Positions 38,101 through 49,800 of a DNA stretch of 64,000 nucleotides are shown here, in pieces. Position 1 is the stretch's first letter, and each line of letters opens with the position of its first letter. Below the pieces are notes generated by a model. It worked only from the letters and a program-made list of their open reading frames with translations, was not told the origin of the DNA and made no database searches. Origin of the DNA: Polydactylus sextarius (taxonomy: Eukaryota; Chordata; Actinopteri; Polynemidae); contig CM028913.1 of NCBI GenBank assembly GCA_016801845.1, forward strand, positions 21,480,065 through 21,544,064. The letters run 5' to 3'. The position numbers and the translations under genes are program-made.

Positions 38101-40258
38101 ACTGCGGGAAGACTCGCCTCTCGCTGCCTATGCTGCAGAGCTGCCTCCCCTCACGTCTGAGAAACATGACGTGGATCCTCCGTCCTCCGCCGCACGGCAC
38201 CGTGGAGCTGATGGCTCCCGGGCCCCTCAAGCAGTCTCTGCACGGAGAGCCGTGCAACGACAGCGCCACCATCAAAGTGGCCGAAGAAAATGGCGCCGTC
38301 ATCGGTCACTTCTGTCCTCAAGGAGCGATACAGAACATCCAGATCCACACCAACATGTCCGTCACCGTTACCAGCCTGATGGGCAGATCGCTACTGTCGA
38401 CATATAAGAGTGTGTTGGACGCCTGTTTCAAGGAGGAGATAACAGGTACCAACAGCCGCAGCAGCAGAATTAGATAAATTAATGTTGATTGTTGATATTT
38501 AATTGTATTTTCTCTCTAATTTGTACATTCAGAGAGATACATATTCACCGTATCTCCAAAGAAAAACACCACGGTCGTTTTGGCAACGCCCGGTTGGCCA
38601 GAGGGAATGAGCTCTTACTCCACTGTGTCCTGGATCGTCTCCGTGCCGCCGAAGATGGAGGCGCAACTGGTGTTTGCCAACGTCAGTCAGCCCAAGTGCA
38701 GCAACCGCCACACCAACATCAGGGTGCAGAGGGTCGGCAGCCCGGAGGAGGACTACAGCCGCAGGGAGGACGAGATGGCCGAGAGCGAGATCGTCGTCTC
38801 GGAGAATTTCTATCTCAACATGTCGAACTGCATGCCTGAAAACGGTCAATTCAGCGTCGTCACCGAGATCACGTTGCAGCAGAGCAAGAGTAAGACGTTA
38901 CTGTAGGATGCTAGGATGATTTTAGCATCAATTATGTCTTTTTAGAATTAAATAATTAGCAAAGAAAGATTGAACCTATTGTTGTTTTCTTTTATCATAT
39001 CTTTAGACCTTCTGCTCACCATCATCCTCAGTGTGGTGGCTGCTCTGTTGGTTATTTTTATCATCATCCTGGTGGTGGTCTGCGTTGTGATTAGGTGAGT
39101 GCGTCATCAAAACAAATATTCATTTAAAGTTCAGTTTGGTGTGTTGAACAGACAAAACCAGAATCTCCAAAACCTCATCTCCACCTCCTCTTCATGTAAA
39201 TCCTAAAACAGCTGTGATGAAACAGGCCGTTTGGGGACAAACTCTGATAGTTCATCACTCCAGTTACATCCCCCAAAAAATTTACATACCCCTACCTGTT
39301 TTTACAGGAGGACAGTTTTCTAGAACGGTTAAAATATTCATCTGATGCTAAGAACAAAGACTAGACCAAGTTATGCTAGTGTCTAGCCTAAGTGATACGG
39401 TAACACTAGGTCTATTACAGCTAACTGTACGTGTTACATATAATACTATATCCTAGAAAGACTCAAAACTTAACACTCTTCATTTCTAATCTCTAGGCGA
39501 CTGACTTCTCCTCAATATATGACTCCTCTGACTCAAACATGTAAAGTTGTAAAGTTCAGTGGCTCATTGATTAACTCTGAATCTTGTTGTTGGCCACTGT
39601 AGCAATGGTGGACCTTCTTTGCCTTCGCTCATTTTAATATTTACAGTTGTAGAGGAAAACTGGTCGTTTTATTCTAGAGGTATTTCACGTTGTTGCATTA
39701 GGTTGTTTAGGATCCAACCAATATTATATATATACTATTTGGAGACCTCAAAGAATTCAAACGATGCGTTCTTTAATTTTAATAACGTCTCATCTTTTCT
39801 GTTTTATGCCAAACAGGAAGAAGAAGAAGAGGCTGGAGCACCAGGTGTCCATCTACAACCCCAACGGCACAAACTTCCACAGCTTCCCCAAAACACGACA
39901 AGACAACGAGTCACACGTGTACGCCTCCATCGAGGACACCCTGGTCTACACGCACCTGCTGAGGAAAGGCATCGAGATCGGCGTGTACGGAGAAACCGCC
40001 ACGTGCCGATCGTTCACTGGACACACGGACTCACAAAAACCACTGGTTTCTAAAGAGTCCAACGTCAGCAGCAACAACGACGACATCAACACTGAGGTGG
40101 GAGTTTATCACCCGTTTCATTACTCGTCTCAACAGGGACCGCCGCTTCCCAAACGGCCTCCAAGTTTGCCGCTGGTGGACAATGAGATTTATCAGAGCGA
40201 GGAAGCGGAGCGGTCTCCAGATCTGGGGCCGAGGATGGAGCCAGAAGGAGGCGACTGA
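35198..40258 (+). CDS. cdcp1: cdcp1, CUB domain-containing protein 1 (9 coding exons, 815 aa)
   Basis: Type I membrane glycoprotein that, in mammals, is a Src-family kinase substrate and recruits PKC-delta in cell adhesion and migration. Exons: 35198-35261, 35765-35974, 36062-36424, 36519-36887, 37769-37960, 38083-38445, 38533-38889, 39007-39094, 39817-40258. All junctions are GT-AG and phases close at a TGA; human is 836 aa. A signal peptide (about residues 1-21) is followed by a Cys-containing ectodomain of CUB-like blocks over exons 2-7 with many N-X-S/T sequons. One membrane span (about 641-668) lies in exon 8, then a KKKK stop-transfer and a 147-residue tail. Tail tyrosines Y704 (DNESHVYASIED), Y713 (TLVYTHLL) and Y766 (EVGVYHPF) align with human Y734, Y743 and Y762. 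A proline motif PPLPKRPPSLP could bind SH3 domains. The start at 35198 is chosen for the signal peptide, although the frame is open upstream. Confidence 0.95.
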
Positions 40259-41333
40259 GGAGGAGTTTGGATTCAGTTTGACCTTCTTGAACTCTGAAAA
40301 ATTCGTTTCCTGGTGCGTGTATGATTACCTGCTGCCCGATTATGAAAGACGACGCTGCTGCTTCTTCTTCTCTTGAACCAGGTTTGCAGAAAATAACCCC
40401 GTTGAAACTTTCCTGCAGCTGTTACCTTGATTCATCCTGGATCAGGACACATTTGTTTTGAAACTCATCCTCTTTACACCAACTATCGCTACTGTAAAAC
40501 AAACAGATGCTTTTAAGATTTTATTTTTCATCTCTGTTTACACGCTGAATGCAGACAACTCCACTGCTGCTCTTCTTGCAATACTTTGCAGTTCATAGCA
40601 TCATAGCATCAGACCACGATGGTCTCTGTTGCAGGAGATTGCAACAGCAACAGCAGCTGCAGCGAATCTGCACAGTCCAAGTTTTTTATCACTGCTTTTT
40701 CACCAATGCAGGATATTTTCTGCACCATAAAGAAACGGTTCTTTACAGAGAAGAAAAACAAAAACAGAGACTTGTCAAAGGCAGAGAGATGTTTTTAAGT
40801 TTTATTCATATGAATCTGGATGAATGAGAGTTAGTTAGTGTTTTTTTATTTAATTTTTTTTAAATTTGTGTGTTAAGGACCGTGGCCACCTTCTGCTGGC
40901 ACAGGACATAAAAAGTGCAGTCATCTTTGGCCGACTGAACTTTGCTGTTAATTACAGGTCACCAGAGACTGAACGAGAGCTGTAATTTAATGTAAAATGT
41001 GGCACTCAGGACCTGAGTCACTCGTTTGGTTGAAGGACAAATTATAAACTGATGTAAGAGGTCAGTGAACAAACCAAGAACAGGGTTACTTACAAGCAAG
41101 TTTGTTTTTCAAATCTCTCATATACGTTTACATTTGTCAAACTTACACACATCATGATGTAAAATGCCAATAAATTAAGTGTTTGTGATTTTAATGTGCT
41201 TGAGGGCGACCCAGAAGATGCCAAAACTAAAAACTAAAACGTGTTAGATAAAGACTGAATTGATTATTTGAAGTTGAATCCTGCAGTTCAGAGAATGAAC
41301 AGCAGAGGGAAACGATTCAAAGATGGAAATAAA
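40259..41333 (+). other. cdcp1: cdcp1 3' UTR
   Basis: Non-coding after the stop. Two AATAAA signals fit the 3' end: 41169-41174 and 41328-41333. An open frame at 40549-40827 is taken as chance. Confidence 0.55.
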
Positions 41334-42181
41334 GTGTCCTATTGTTGACTGAGATTATGTAAGAGTTGTGAACATAAAGAGTCTTAAAGAGCCATGTGAG
41401 ATAACATCAGACTGAAAATCACTTCCTGTGTTTGTGTCACGTGGGTTTTTTTTCGGCGCCGCATCTCGTTAGGAGACGAGACCACTTTTAAATAAATCTG
41501 AGGAAATCTGAACACGAACTTCGACCGGTTCTTCCTCCTCGACAAAAGTGACTAAAGTAAATATTAAACCACATTATTCACAAGTCTCATATCTACTTTA
41601 TATCAGCTACTGTTGCATTTCAACATTAGCTCACCACCACGCCCAGTCGGAAGACAGGAAGTCTGATCATAATGAGTAATAATCTTTGGCACAATAAATA
41701 TTTAATAGACCGATGACTGAACAGCTGCTCACATCAGTGCATGACTATATTCATGAGCTGATGTAACCTTTATCGTTTTGTTGTATATTAATATTTAATA
41801 TATTTTTTAAAGAGATAATTTAAAAATTGTCTTACAGCTTCTTCCTGCCTCGATGATGCTCTTTTTTAAAATCTAAAAATAACATTTTTACATGAATTTT
41901 GCTTAAACAACCAAACTACTTTTGCTCAATTTGAGTTTTATTTTGAAAGGAAAACATTTGGCTTTGTTTAGTCTTTTTAACCACACTGGTTTTCACAAAA
42001 AAAAAAAAAACATCTGGGAAATAACTAGTTAGTCATTAACATTATTTGCAACAGTCATGTTCTTTTCCTTTTTTAACGACTTGTTACATAAGATATTTTT
42101 TTTCCCTTTTTCTCTCCAAACACCAAAAAAAGAAAAAGAAAGAAAGAAAATAAGGTTTCAGCTTTTCAGAATAGATTCATG
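41334..42181. other. cdcp1-clec3b convergent intergene
   Basis: About 850 bp of AT-rich DNA with short A/T runs. On the minus strand an AATAAA (plus-strand TTTATT at 42182-42187) is a good poly(A) signal for clec3b, giving it a 3' UTR of roughly 400 nt. Confidence 0.5.
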
Positions 42182-42594
42182 TTTATTAACATTATATGAT
42201 GTGATATAAAAAGTATAAACTTACATTCAGGAATGAAAAATAAAGAAAAGGCAGTTAAAGTATATATAAACAAAGACGAGCCATCCAGTGAAGATTACCT
42301 TTGATAAATGTTATAACATATATACGCGTGTCTGAGATCATATTCTAGTGAATATTATGTGCCCGGGAGTTTAGCTTATACAATGACATAGTGTGTGTGA
42401 GGCCACTGTGTGAAGTCAGCTGACATCTGAATGGCTTGGTCAAGAAAAACATGAGCGTAAGAAAGATGCAGCACATTAATATTTTTCAATGCTTTGCATA
42501 TTTGTACCTGATAATTCAAAGGCTCTACAGCACTTACTGTTCATTACGAGTGTTTCATCTGCACAGAGTCACGTTCGCGTCAGAAACACGTCGC

Positions 42595-43919
42595 TCAGAT
42601 GATGTTGAACTCGCACACCGAGGCCTTTTCGGCCCTGCAGCTCTCGTCAAACCACTTCCCGTTGGCCGTGGTGGAGAGGATGGCGCAGTTGTGGCTGCGT
42701 CCTCCGTCCGGCTGCAGGGTGATTTCCGTCTCCCAGTTCTTGAAGCGGACGTTTGACCCCGACTGGTCCACCCACTGGCCCTCGGTCACCATGTCGTTGA
42801 CGCCCAGCCAGATGTGCTCCTCGGGGCCGATGCTCTGGCGGACGTAGCTGTAGAGCTGGTCGTTCTCGTCCCCGGTCACCGGGGTGCTCAGGCTGCCTCC
42901 CTTGGCGATGCAGTCATCACTGGCGGCGTGGAAAGTTTTCTTCACCGGGTCAGCCAGGAAACATTTACCCAGGACCTTTGTGCCTCTCAGACAAACTGAA
43001 GAACATGTTAGGGTTTAGTGTTACTCAGTGTTGTATAGTAACAAAGTAGTTATACTTCACTACTGTACTCAAGTATGCTTTAGGAGTATCTATCTTTTAC
43101 TTCACTACATTCCCTAACATAATTTTACTTGGATACATTTTCAATGATCAGTGTCATTGTTTAGTCTGATAAAAATCAGAGTAAAGTAAATGTGGTGTTT
43201 TCTCTACCGCTCTGGTTCGACCTGTGACTGTTTGGACTCAACACCGTGTTGAAGGTTGATGGAGGCTCCATCTTAAAGGGTGGATGATGGAGAAATTTCA
43301 AAAATATCAATATCAAACAGAAATTTAATGAAAACAACGTTTGTGCTCCAGTTCAGACTCAAGAGATTGTTCATGAAGATTGTTGTAGCTCCATGTTTTA
43401 AAGTGCTGGATAAACGTCATAATATTCTTCTGTTTTTATCAACATGTACTTGTACTTTTTCATTACTTAAGTACATTTAATTATAGATTACTTGTCATAC
43501 TTGAACTTCTACCAAAATCATTTTTGGTCAAGTATCTGTACTTCTACTCTAGTGGGACTTTCAGATACTTTATACAACAGTGTTGTTATTGTATGACCTG
43601 CCACTCTTCACTCCTCTATGTGTTTATTTGTCTCTACAGTAGCAGTACCGGTCTGTAATGCCTGCTGCTCCTTCAACAAATTCAGCTCCTGGACAATGTC
43701 ATTTATCTGTTTCTTCAGCTCTTCGATTGCTGCACTGTTTGTAGAGTCTGGAAGAACAAAGAAAAATGATAAATATATCCAGTCACCGAGTGCAGATGAT
43801 CAAGTTTAAAACCACATCTTACCTTTCTTTCCATTTCTTTTCTTCGAGGTGCTCTGCTGGAGGCTGCAGTTCACCAGCAGCAGCAGGAAAATCATCACCC
43901 AAACTCCTTTAACCTCCAT
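42595..43919 (-). CDS. clec3b: clec3b, tetranectin (3 exons, 198 aa)
   Basis: Secreted C-type lectin-fold protein; mammalian tetranectin is a homotrimer that binds plasminogen kringle 4. Exons in order: 43823-43919, 43649-43747, 42595-42995, all GT-AG with phases 1, 1 and stop. Human is 202 aa with the same three-exon plan. Exon 1 encodes the signal peptide (hydrophobic IFLLLLVNC) and a Lys-rich segment (KKRNGKK) like the heparin-binding region. Exon 2 encodes the trimerising coiled coil (IEELKKQINDIVQELNLLKE). Exon 3 encodes the lectin domain with VCLRGTKVLGKCF, GENDQLY, IWLGVNDM, FKNWETEITLQPDGG and NGKWFDESC, including the expected cysteines. Intron 2 carries MITE copy B. Fish may have a second paralogue elsewhere, so the a/b suffix is not given. 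Confidence 0.95.
43026..43582. mobile_element. hAT-like non-autonomous element (MITE), copy B, in clec3b intron 2
   Basis: The left end is CAGTGTTGTATAGTAAC and the reverse complement of the right end is CACTGTTGTATAAAGTA. Flanking 8-mers GTGTTACT (43018-43025) and TTGTTATT (43583-43590) match at 6 of 8, fitting an aged target-site duplication. The interior is collinear with copy A, for example CGACCTGTGACTGTTT, AAAGGGTGGATG and GATTGTTGTAGCTCCATGTT. No coding capacity is seen. Confidence 0.78.
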
Positions 43920-46897
43920 GTCGCTCAGAAAAAAAAGGCTTTAAATCCAACGTAAAAGAAACTTGTTTTCGTGCAGCTCTGCAAGAAAAGCTCCTCACAG
44001 CTACAAGTCCTCGGCCAGACTGTCAGAATATTTTTAAACACACCCGTGGTGGCGGCACATAGTTGAAGAAGGAAGTCTTATCTCAGAGAGGACAAATGTT
44101 TTACAGATGTTTAACAGGCGTTTATGTTGTTTTTGAAACACTGAGTGGACGGAGACTGAGCTCGGCGTTTAACAGCGTTCAGACGAGCATGACACTCGTT
44201 CCATATGTGTGTGTCAACAATAAATTACAGGAGATCCTTATCTGTCTGAGGGACATAAACACATTTATAATTATTTACTTAATCACAGATCTACCAGTTC
44301 CAGTCTTATATAAGTGACATTTAAAATCTGTTTGGTAACTCAACTGCGGATTTAATCTCCTGTTTTCCAATCAAAGGGTCCGTCATGTTGTGGTTCTGCC
44401 CAGCAGGCCAGAGGTTGAGTGGTACTGGGGGGCTCCTGCCAGAGTCAACATCTGGATCTGCTCAGTGAGCTGGAACCAGTGCAGATAACACGTGGCAGAG
44501 TCTTATATAATGAAGAAATATTGTTGTGAAATGTAATGTCTGTTTGTGTTTCATCTCTCAATGTAAGACCAACGTAACCATGAACTGACCGCAGCGAGAA
44601 GTCTCCCTGTCACCGTCTGAATAAACACAACTCACAGCCGATAACACATTCAAGTGACGCAATGTGAAGATCCACTTCCAAAACATGATATAATACGAGC
44701 TTCATCTTATTGTGTTAGATAAAACAAACAGCTAAAGTTCCTATTAAACATTCAGTTCCCATCCATCTTCATCTATCATATGAAGGTTGTGTTTGGGTTG
44801 ATCCCAACTGGGTATGGTAACTATGGTAACTACATACAACAGTGTTGAGTCATCAATAAATTACCTGAACATCAGTAACTTACCTTTCTTTGTTTTTAGT
44901 TCATTTCTTCCCTGGGTGTGTAGCTGGACACAGCTTCCTCGTTAGATTTCTACCAGATCAGTTTGTTTTCTCCTGTGTCTCTGACCTGCAACACACCTGA
45001 TTCAGTGACTCGTTATTGAGTTTGAACCCGAGCTGATTGTTTGAATCAGGTGTGTTGGAGCAAGAAAACATCTAAAACATGTTGGTACTGAAAACCACCG
45101 TCACAAATTGTTCAGTCACATTCAGGCCATTTGATTGTTTTTGGGTTTTTTTATGCTCTGTTTTTGGATCCTGCTGCTACGTTTTCCGATTGAACGATCG
45201 TTTGGTCACAACTTAACACAACGATCTGCAACAGTCTTTCGAGGTAGTTTTCTCCCGTTTGGTTGGTGTGTTCAGGGAGTTAACCAATCAGCACCAACTT
45301 GTAAAAGCGGATGTAGGATGTAAACAGACACAATTGTAATATGAATGCATTGTTTGATAAGAAAGCAAGGAATTATTTAAGTTTATGTGCATGGATTAGG
45401 ATTATTTATTGTCACAACAAATCACCTTCTCGTTTGCCACTGGTGTAAGTTACGACAGAGCCAACACGGCCACATCTACAAACGATTACCAGTTAATTCA
45501 ACCTGCAAGTCTTCAGACTGAAGGAGGCAGCTGGAGCAGGTTTGAACCTAAAACCATCTGACTTTTCTAACAGCTCTTACCACTGCACCAAGTTTCAACT
45601 AAATCGACTCAGCTTCCTCTAAATGTTCATACCTCACTGACTAAATCGGTACAAATGGGAATTAGGCCTGAGTTCATGTGAATTTAAGGGAAGTGTATAA
45701 TGTGGGATGAGTCATTTCCTGTGATGAGATAAATAATTTAAGATCCTTCTCAGAGGTTTTCTGCTGTACTAGACTTACCATTTTATGGCCGTATATCTCC
45801 TGCAAACACAAGTTTGATACGATTAAATTTACGAGTTTGTTATGTGGGTTACGGTGACCTTTGACCTCAAATTTAATCAAGTCATCTTGAGTCCAACTTA
45901 ACGTTTGTGTAATATTTAAACATATTTGCTAAAGACAAGAACAACGAGGTTGAATCAAAGGAGACAACCGGGGAGGTGATTTCATCATTATATTTGAAAT
46001 AAATTATTTACAAAATAAATGAACAATGAAGCCAGTTCTTTAAGTAAAACAGTGATGTGACATTCATTGGAAAATACAAGTCAGTTTCATTATTTAATGT
46101 ACAAAAAGTTCAGGCAAAGGCGAAAGGCAGCTTGTAGAGAAGAACAATGCCCGGTCGTAGTGTCTCTGATTCAGAGCTCGTTACAGCATCACAGAAAGTA
46201 CAGACAGTGCTCGGGTCATGATTCAGTGTTTGCTCAGATGCATAGTTAGTAGTTTTGTTAATTAGTTAATTAGTTACGTTTCCATCTCGACTTGCGTCAT
46301 CAGCGCTTCATATTCTGTAAAACGATAAAGGTGAAATTAAAACACAGAAGACACACGGAGGAGCTGTGAATTACAGGAAGGTTGAGCATTTTTCCATCAT
46401 ATATTTGTCCAAATCTTCTTCGTGTGCATCACTGCAATTATTAATTTCCCTCAAAGTTTCCTCTCGATACTTTAAAACTCTTTTTTTATTAAACTCTTTG
46501 TTGCTGCAGCTTCTGTGTTCGTCGTGCGATTTTGTTCCGTCGCTCAGTGGATAAGAAGCACTTGAGATAAATACGAAGCCCTTTGCTCTTCACATCAAAC
46601 CGACGAGCAAAGCTCAGCGTCAGCTCCTCTGTCTGAGTTTCTCATATGACAAAGAAAATTAAAAAAACAACACAGAAAAAAAAAGTCAATAACGTAGGAG
46701 GTTTACAAAAAAAAACACTCCACATAAAATAACCGGAAGAAAATAACAGCAAGAGACACAACTTGTGATAAAAACACGCAGGAATAAATTAAGTGTGCTT
46801 CATGTTTGTAAAATAAAACAAAATAAAATAAAACAAAACAAGACGAGTCCTCTTCTTTCGCTGCCACAGTAAACGATGCAGAGTCAGACACGTCCGT
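43920..46897. other. clec3b-fez2 intergene, including the fez2 3' UTR
   Basis: The clec3b promoter should lie just right of 43919; a TTTAAAAATA stretch on the minus strand near 44027-44036 is a possible TATA-like element. No gene is seen between about 44100 and 45900. A repeat fragment similar to the one at 24755 lies near 45850-45900, and a repeat-like piece near 45530-45600. The left end of the fez2 3' UTR is uncertain; a minus-strand AATAAA (plus TTTATT at 46485-46490) is one candidate. Confidence 0.5.
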
Positions 46898-49800
46898 CTA
46901 CGTCGGGCAAAGCACTGAAACATCAGATCAGAGACGAACGTCAGCAGGGATACGACGACTAAAGCCTCAAACGTTTGCTGGGTGACATGAAGGATAAATA
47001 TTTGCAGGCAACTAATGATAAAAAAATGTAAGTTAAATATTAACTAGAGGATTAAAGCTGTGACACTGTGAGTTTAACAGGGATGAGATCATGCTGCAGC
47101 CAGTCATTGTGTCACTGTGTGGGAGAGGTGAAGGGAGGAGGACCTCAGGGTCACACTTTACTACGGTTTCAGAGGTAAAAGAAAAAAAAAGAGAGAGAAA
47201 AGGAAGGAGCGACAACGCCACGACAGTGTACGACACGTGTGAGTGTCACAAACCTCTACGTCCGTCGCTCACACCAGAGCTAGCCGGTGTAAGGCGGCGA
47301 TACATTAGAGCAGAGTAGAAACATAAAGAAAGAAAACAAAAAGGATTGAAAACGTGTGAGAAAGAAAGAAGTTGGTTTCTTGTAGGAGACGCTAGTTTAC
47401 GTCAACTCCAATTCATCCTTTAAAACTAAAACGTCATTTTTTTAAAATAAATGTTTATAATTTCTAAAAAAAAATACATTTAATTTTCTGCAATGGATCA
47501 AATTAACAATAATAATAATAATAAGAATAATTTTTGTTCATTTAATTTCCTGTTCAATAAAATATTAGTCTACAACATTTTAATATTATAATTTAATTTA
47601 ATTCATATAATTTATACACACACTATTTATTCACATATTTCCTTATTTTTCACATCTTTTAATTACTTTTTAACAACATATAATTTAAACTGAGGCCGTC
47701 TGTGGCAGACAACTAACAAAATTTTACATTTTGTTTATGCTCCTCAACTGCAAAACCAAGCAGAAGCAGTGTAACACAACCACATTTTGATTTTTGTCTT
47801 ATATAGAAACAATAATTAATAATAATTTTTAGTAGATGTTCATTAAACTGGAGTAACTAGTGGATTTCTCAGGGACTATTTATTTAAAAAAAAAAAAAAA
47901 AAAAAACTAGGCAAGAAATTTATTCAACCTGTTATTAAATGTGATGGAAACTGTCAAGAACAATAAATATGTAAAACCTCAAACTCACCTTTGAGAATAT
48001 AATCTGTCAAGAGACTGGGAACCTTGTCACTGTCGTCTTTCATTGCTTGAAGAACTGAGGAGCAACGGAAAACAGAGACAAATGAGTCAATCGATCACAG
48101 TCGCAGCTTCTGAATATTCAAACATAGAAGTGAAGAGACTGACTCTTGGTCAGGATCTGGAGGTCCTCTATTGGAGGAGGGTGTCCCTTCTTCTCATAAG
48201 GAATGACTGTGGTCAGAAACTGTGACAAAAAAACAGTGACAAAGGGAATTTTAAGAAAAGACAAAAAGGAACATTTTCACTTTCAACGCAGAAAGCAGAG
48301 AGATAAAGTTCAGCAGCCGAGAGAAAGAGAGAAACGGGAGTTTAACCTGCTTTTCACTGCACCCACTCCCAAAAGTTTGCCGGAAGCTGTTTTGAATGAC
48401 GGAGGAGAGTCCCTCCATGCTGAAGCGCTGAGGACGGAAGGAAGTGGAGCAGAGAAAGAGTCAAAAAGAGGAAGATTTTAAGAGAAAAAAAGCATCAGAG
48501 GTTAGAAGAAAAGACTTGAAAATATCACACAGTCGTTGTTCTGGTTCTGTTGAAACCTGAACGACTCACTGATCCGTGTGTTTTCTCGCCGTGACCCTGC
48601 GACGTCCCAGCTCCTCCTTTCAGCTTCTTCTTCTTCCTCAGCTGTTCGCGATGCTCCTTCTGTCGGTTCTGAACGTCAATGAGCGCCGAGATGAAGCTGT
48701 TCTTCACCTCCTTCTCGAAGTCCAGCTCGTCTCTGAGAGCCAGCTGCTGCACCAGCTCCTCTGAGAACCTCCTGATGTTCGTCTCCATCTCCTCCAGACG
48801 CTCGTTCAGCTCCGCGACACTCAGGGTCCTCACCCCTGCTCCACAGAAACACCAAAAACAAGAATCAATAATATACTCAACTCATTCAGTTTCACAGAAA
48901 TTTATAGACAATTTAGAAGCTAAAGTTGGTTTGTAGATTCAAGTCTGAGGTAAAGAACAGACTTTTGAATGCATGAATTGAAAAATGTGATGCCAGAGCT
49001 TTAGAGATTAAACCTGACCTTGTTTTAAATGTTTCTAATTGTCACTAAATTTCATGAAAACACTAAAACCAACAATACTTTAGTGTCTCTTTCAGCAGCT
49101 TCTCTACTTCCACACTGTGTCTCCTGCTCTGTTCAAACCTCATTCACACAGTGGATGTGAAACTTTAAAAACAGGTCACAAATTAATATTTTAACTTCCT
49201 AAAAATGCTTAACTATGACCTGAAACAACTGGGCACTGTGGTTTGAAGTAGATGTGACACAAACTAGAATAACTGGTCCTTGAGTTGTTGTGTTTTCAGA
49301 TGTGGAAAAACACAATATAACATCACACTAGCGTCTTGACACTCACTCTCCTCGTAGCTGGGGCTGCTGCAGCGTCGCTGGACGTCCAGCGAGAGCATGG
49401 ACAAGTCCGACTGAGACGGATTGTGAGCCGCCTCCATGTCGGGCGAGTCCTGCATCATCCCCTCAATCTCCTCAATAACCTGAGAGACAGAGAAGTGCCT
49501 CAGAAGCCACTTATTAAAATCTCTGTGGGAAATCACAGACAAATGTTGATCTTCAACTCACCTGCTCGGCTGTGAAAAGCGGCTCCTCAGCGAGACAAGA
49601 GACGATGATGGAGTGCATGTCCAGCTGCTCCCTCAGCTCCTCATCATCTGACAGATCCGCCACCGTCACATCAGTCTTCCTCTGGTCGGATAAAGGGGGA
49701 GGGAATTTAATCAGAGAGTTAAAACCCTGGCACAATGAATATGTGAGATCTGAGAGCAGATTTAGAGAAAGAAAGTGGGACAGAGATTGGATGGGAATCA

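Noticed and set aside
45530..45600. Possible tRNA B-box (GGTTTGAACC) followed by a cysteine-poor stretch
   Set aside because: No matching A-box or cloverleaf could be folded by eye, and the sequence looks like a decayed fish repeat tail.
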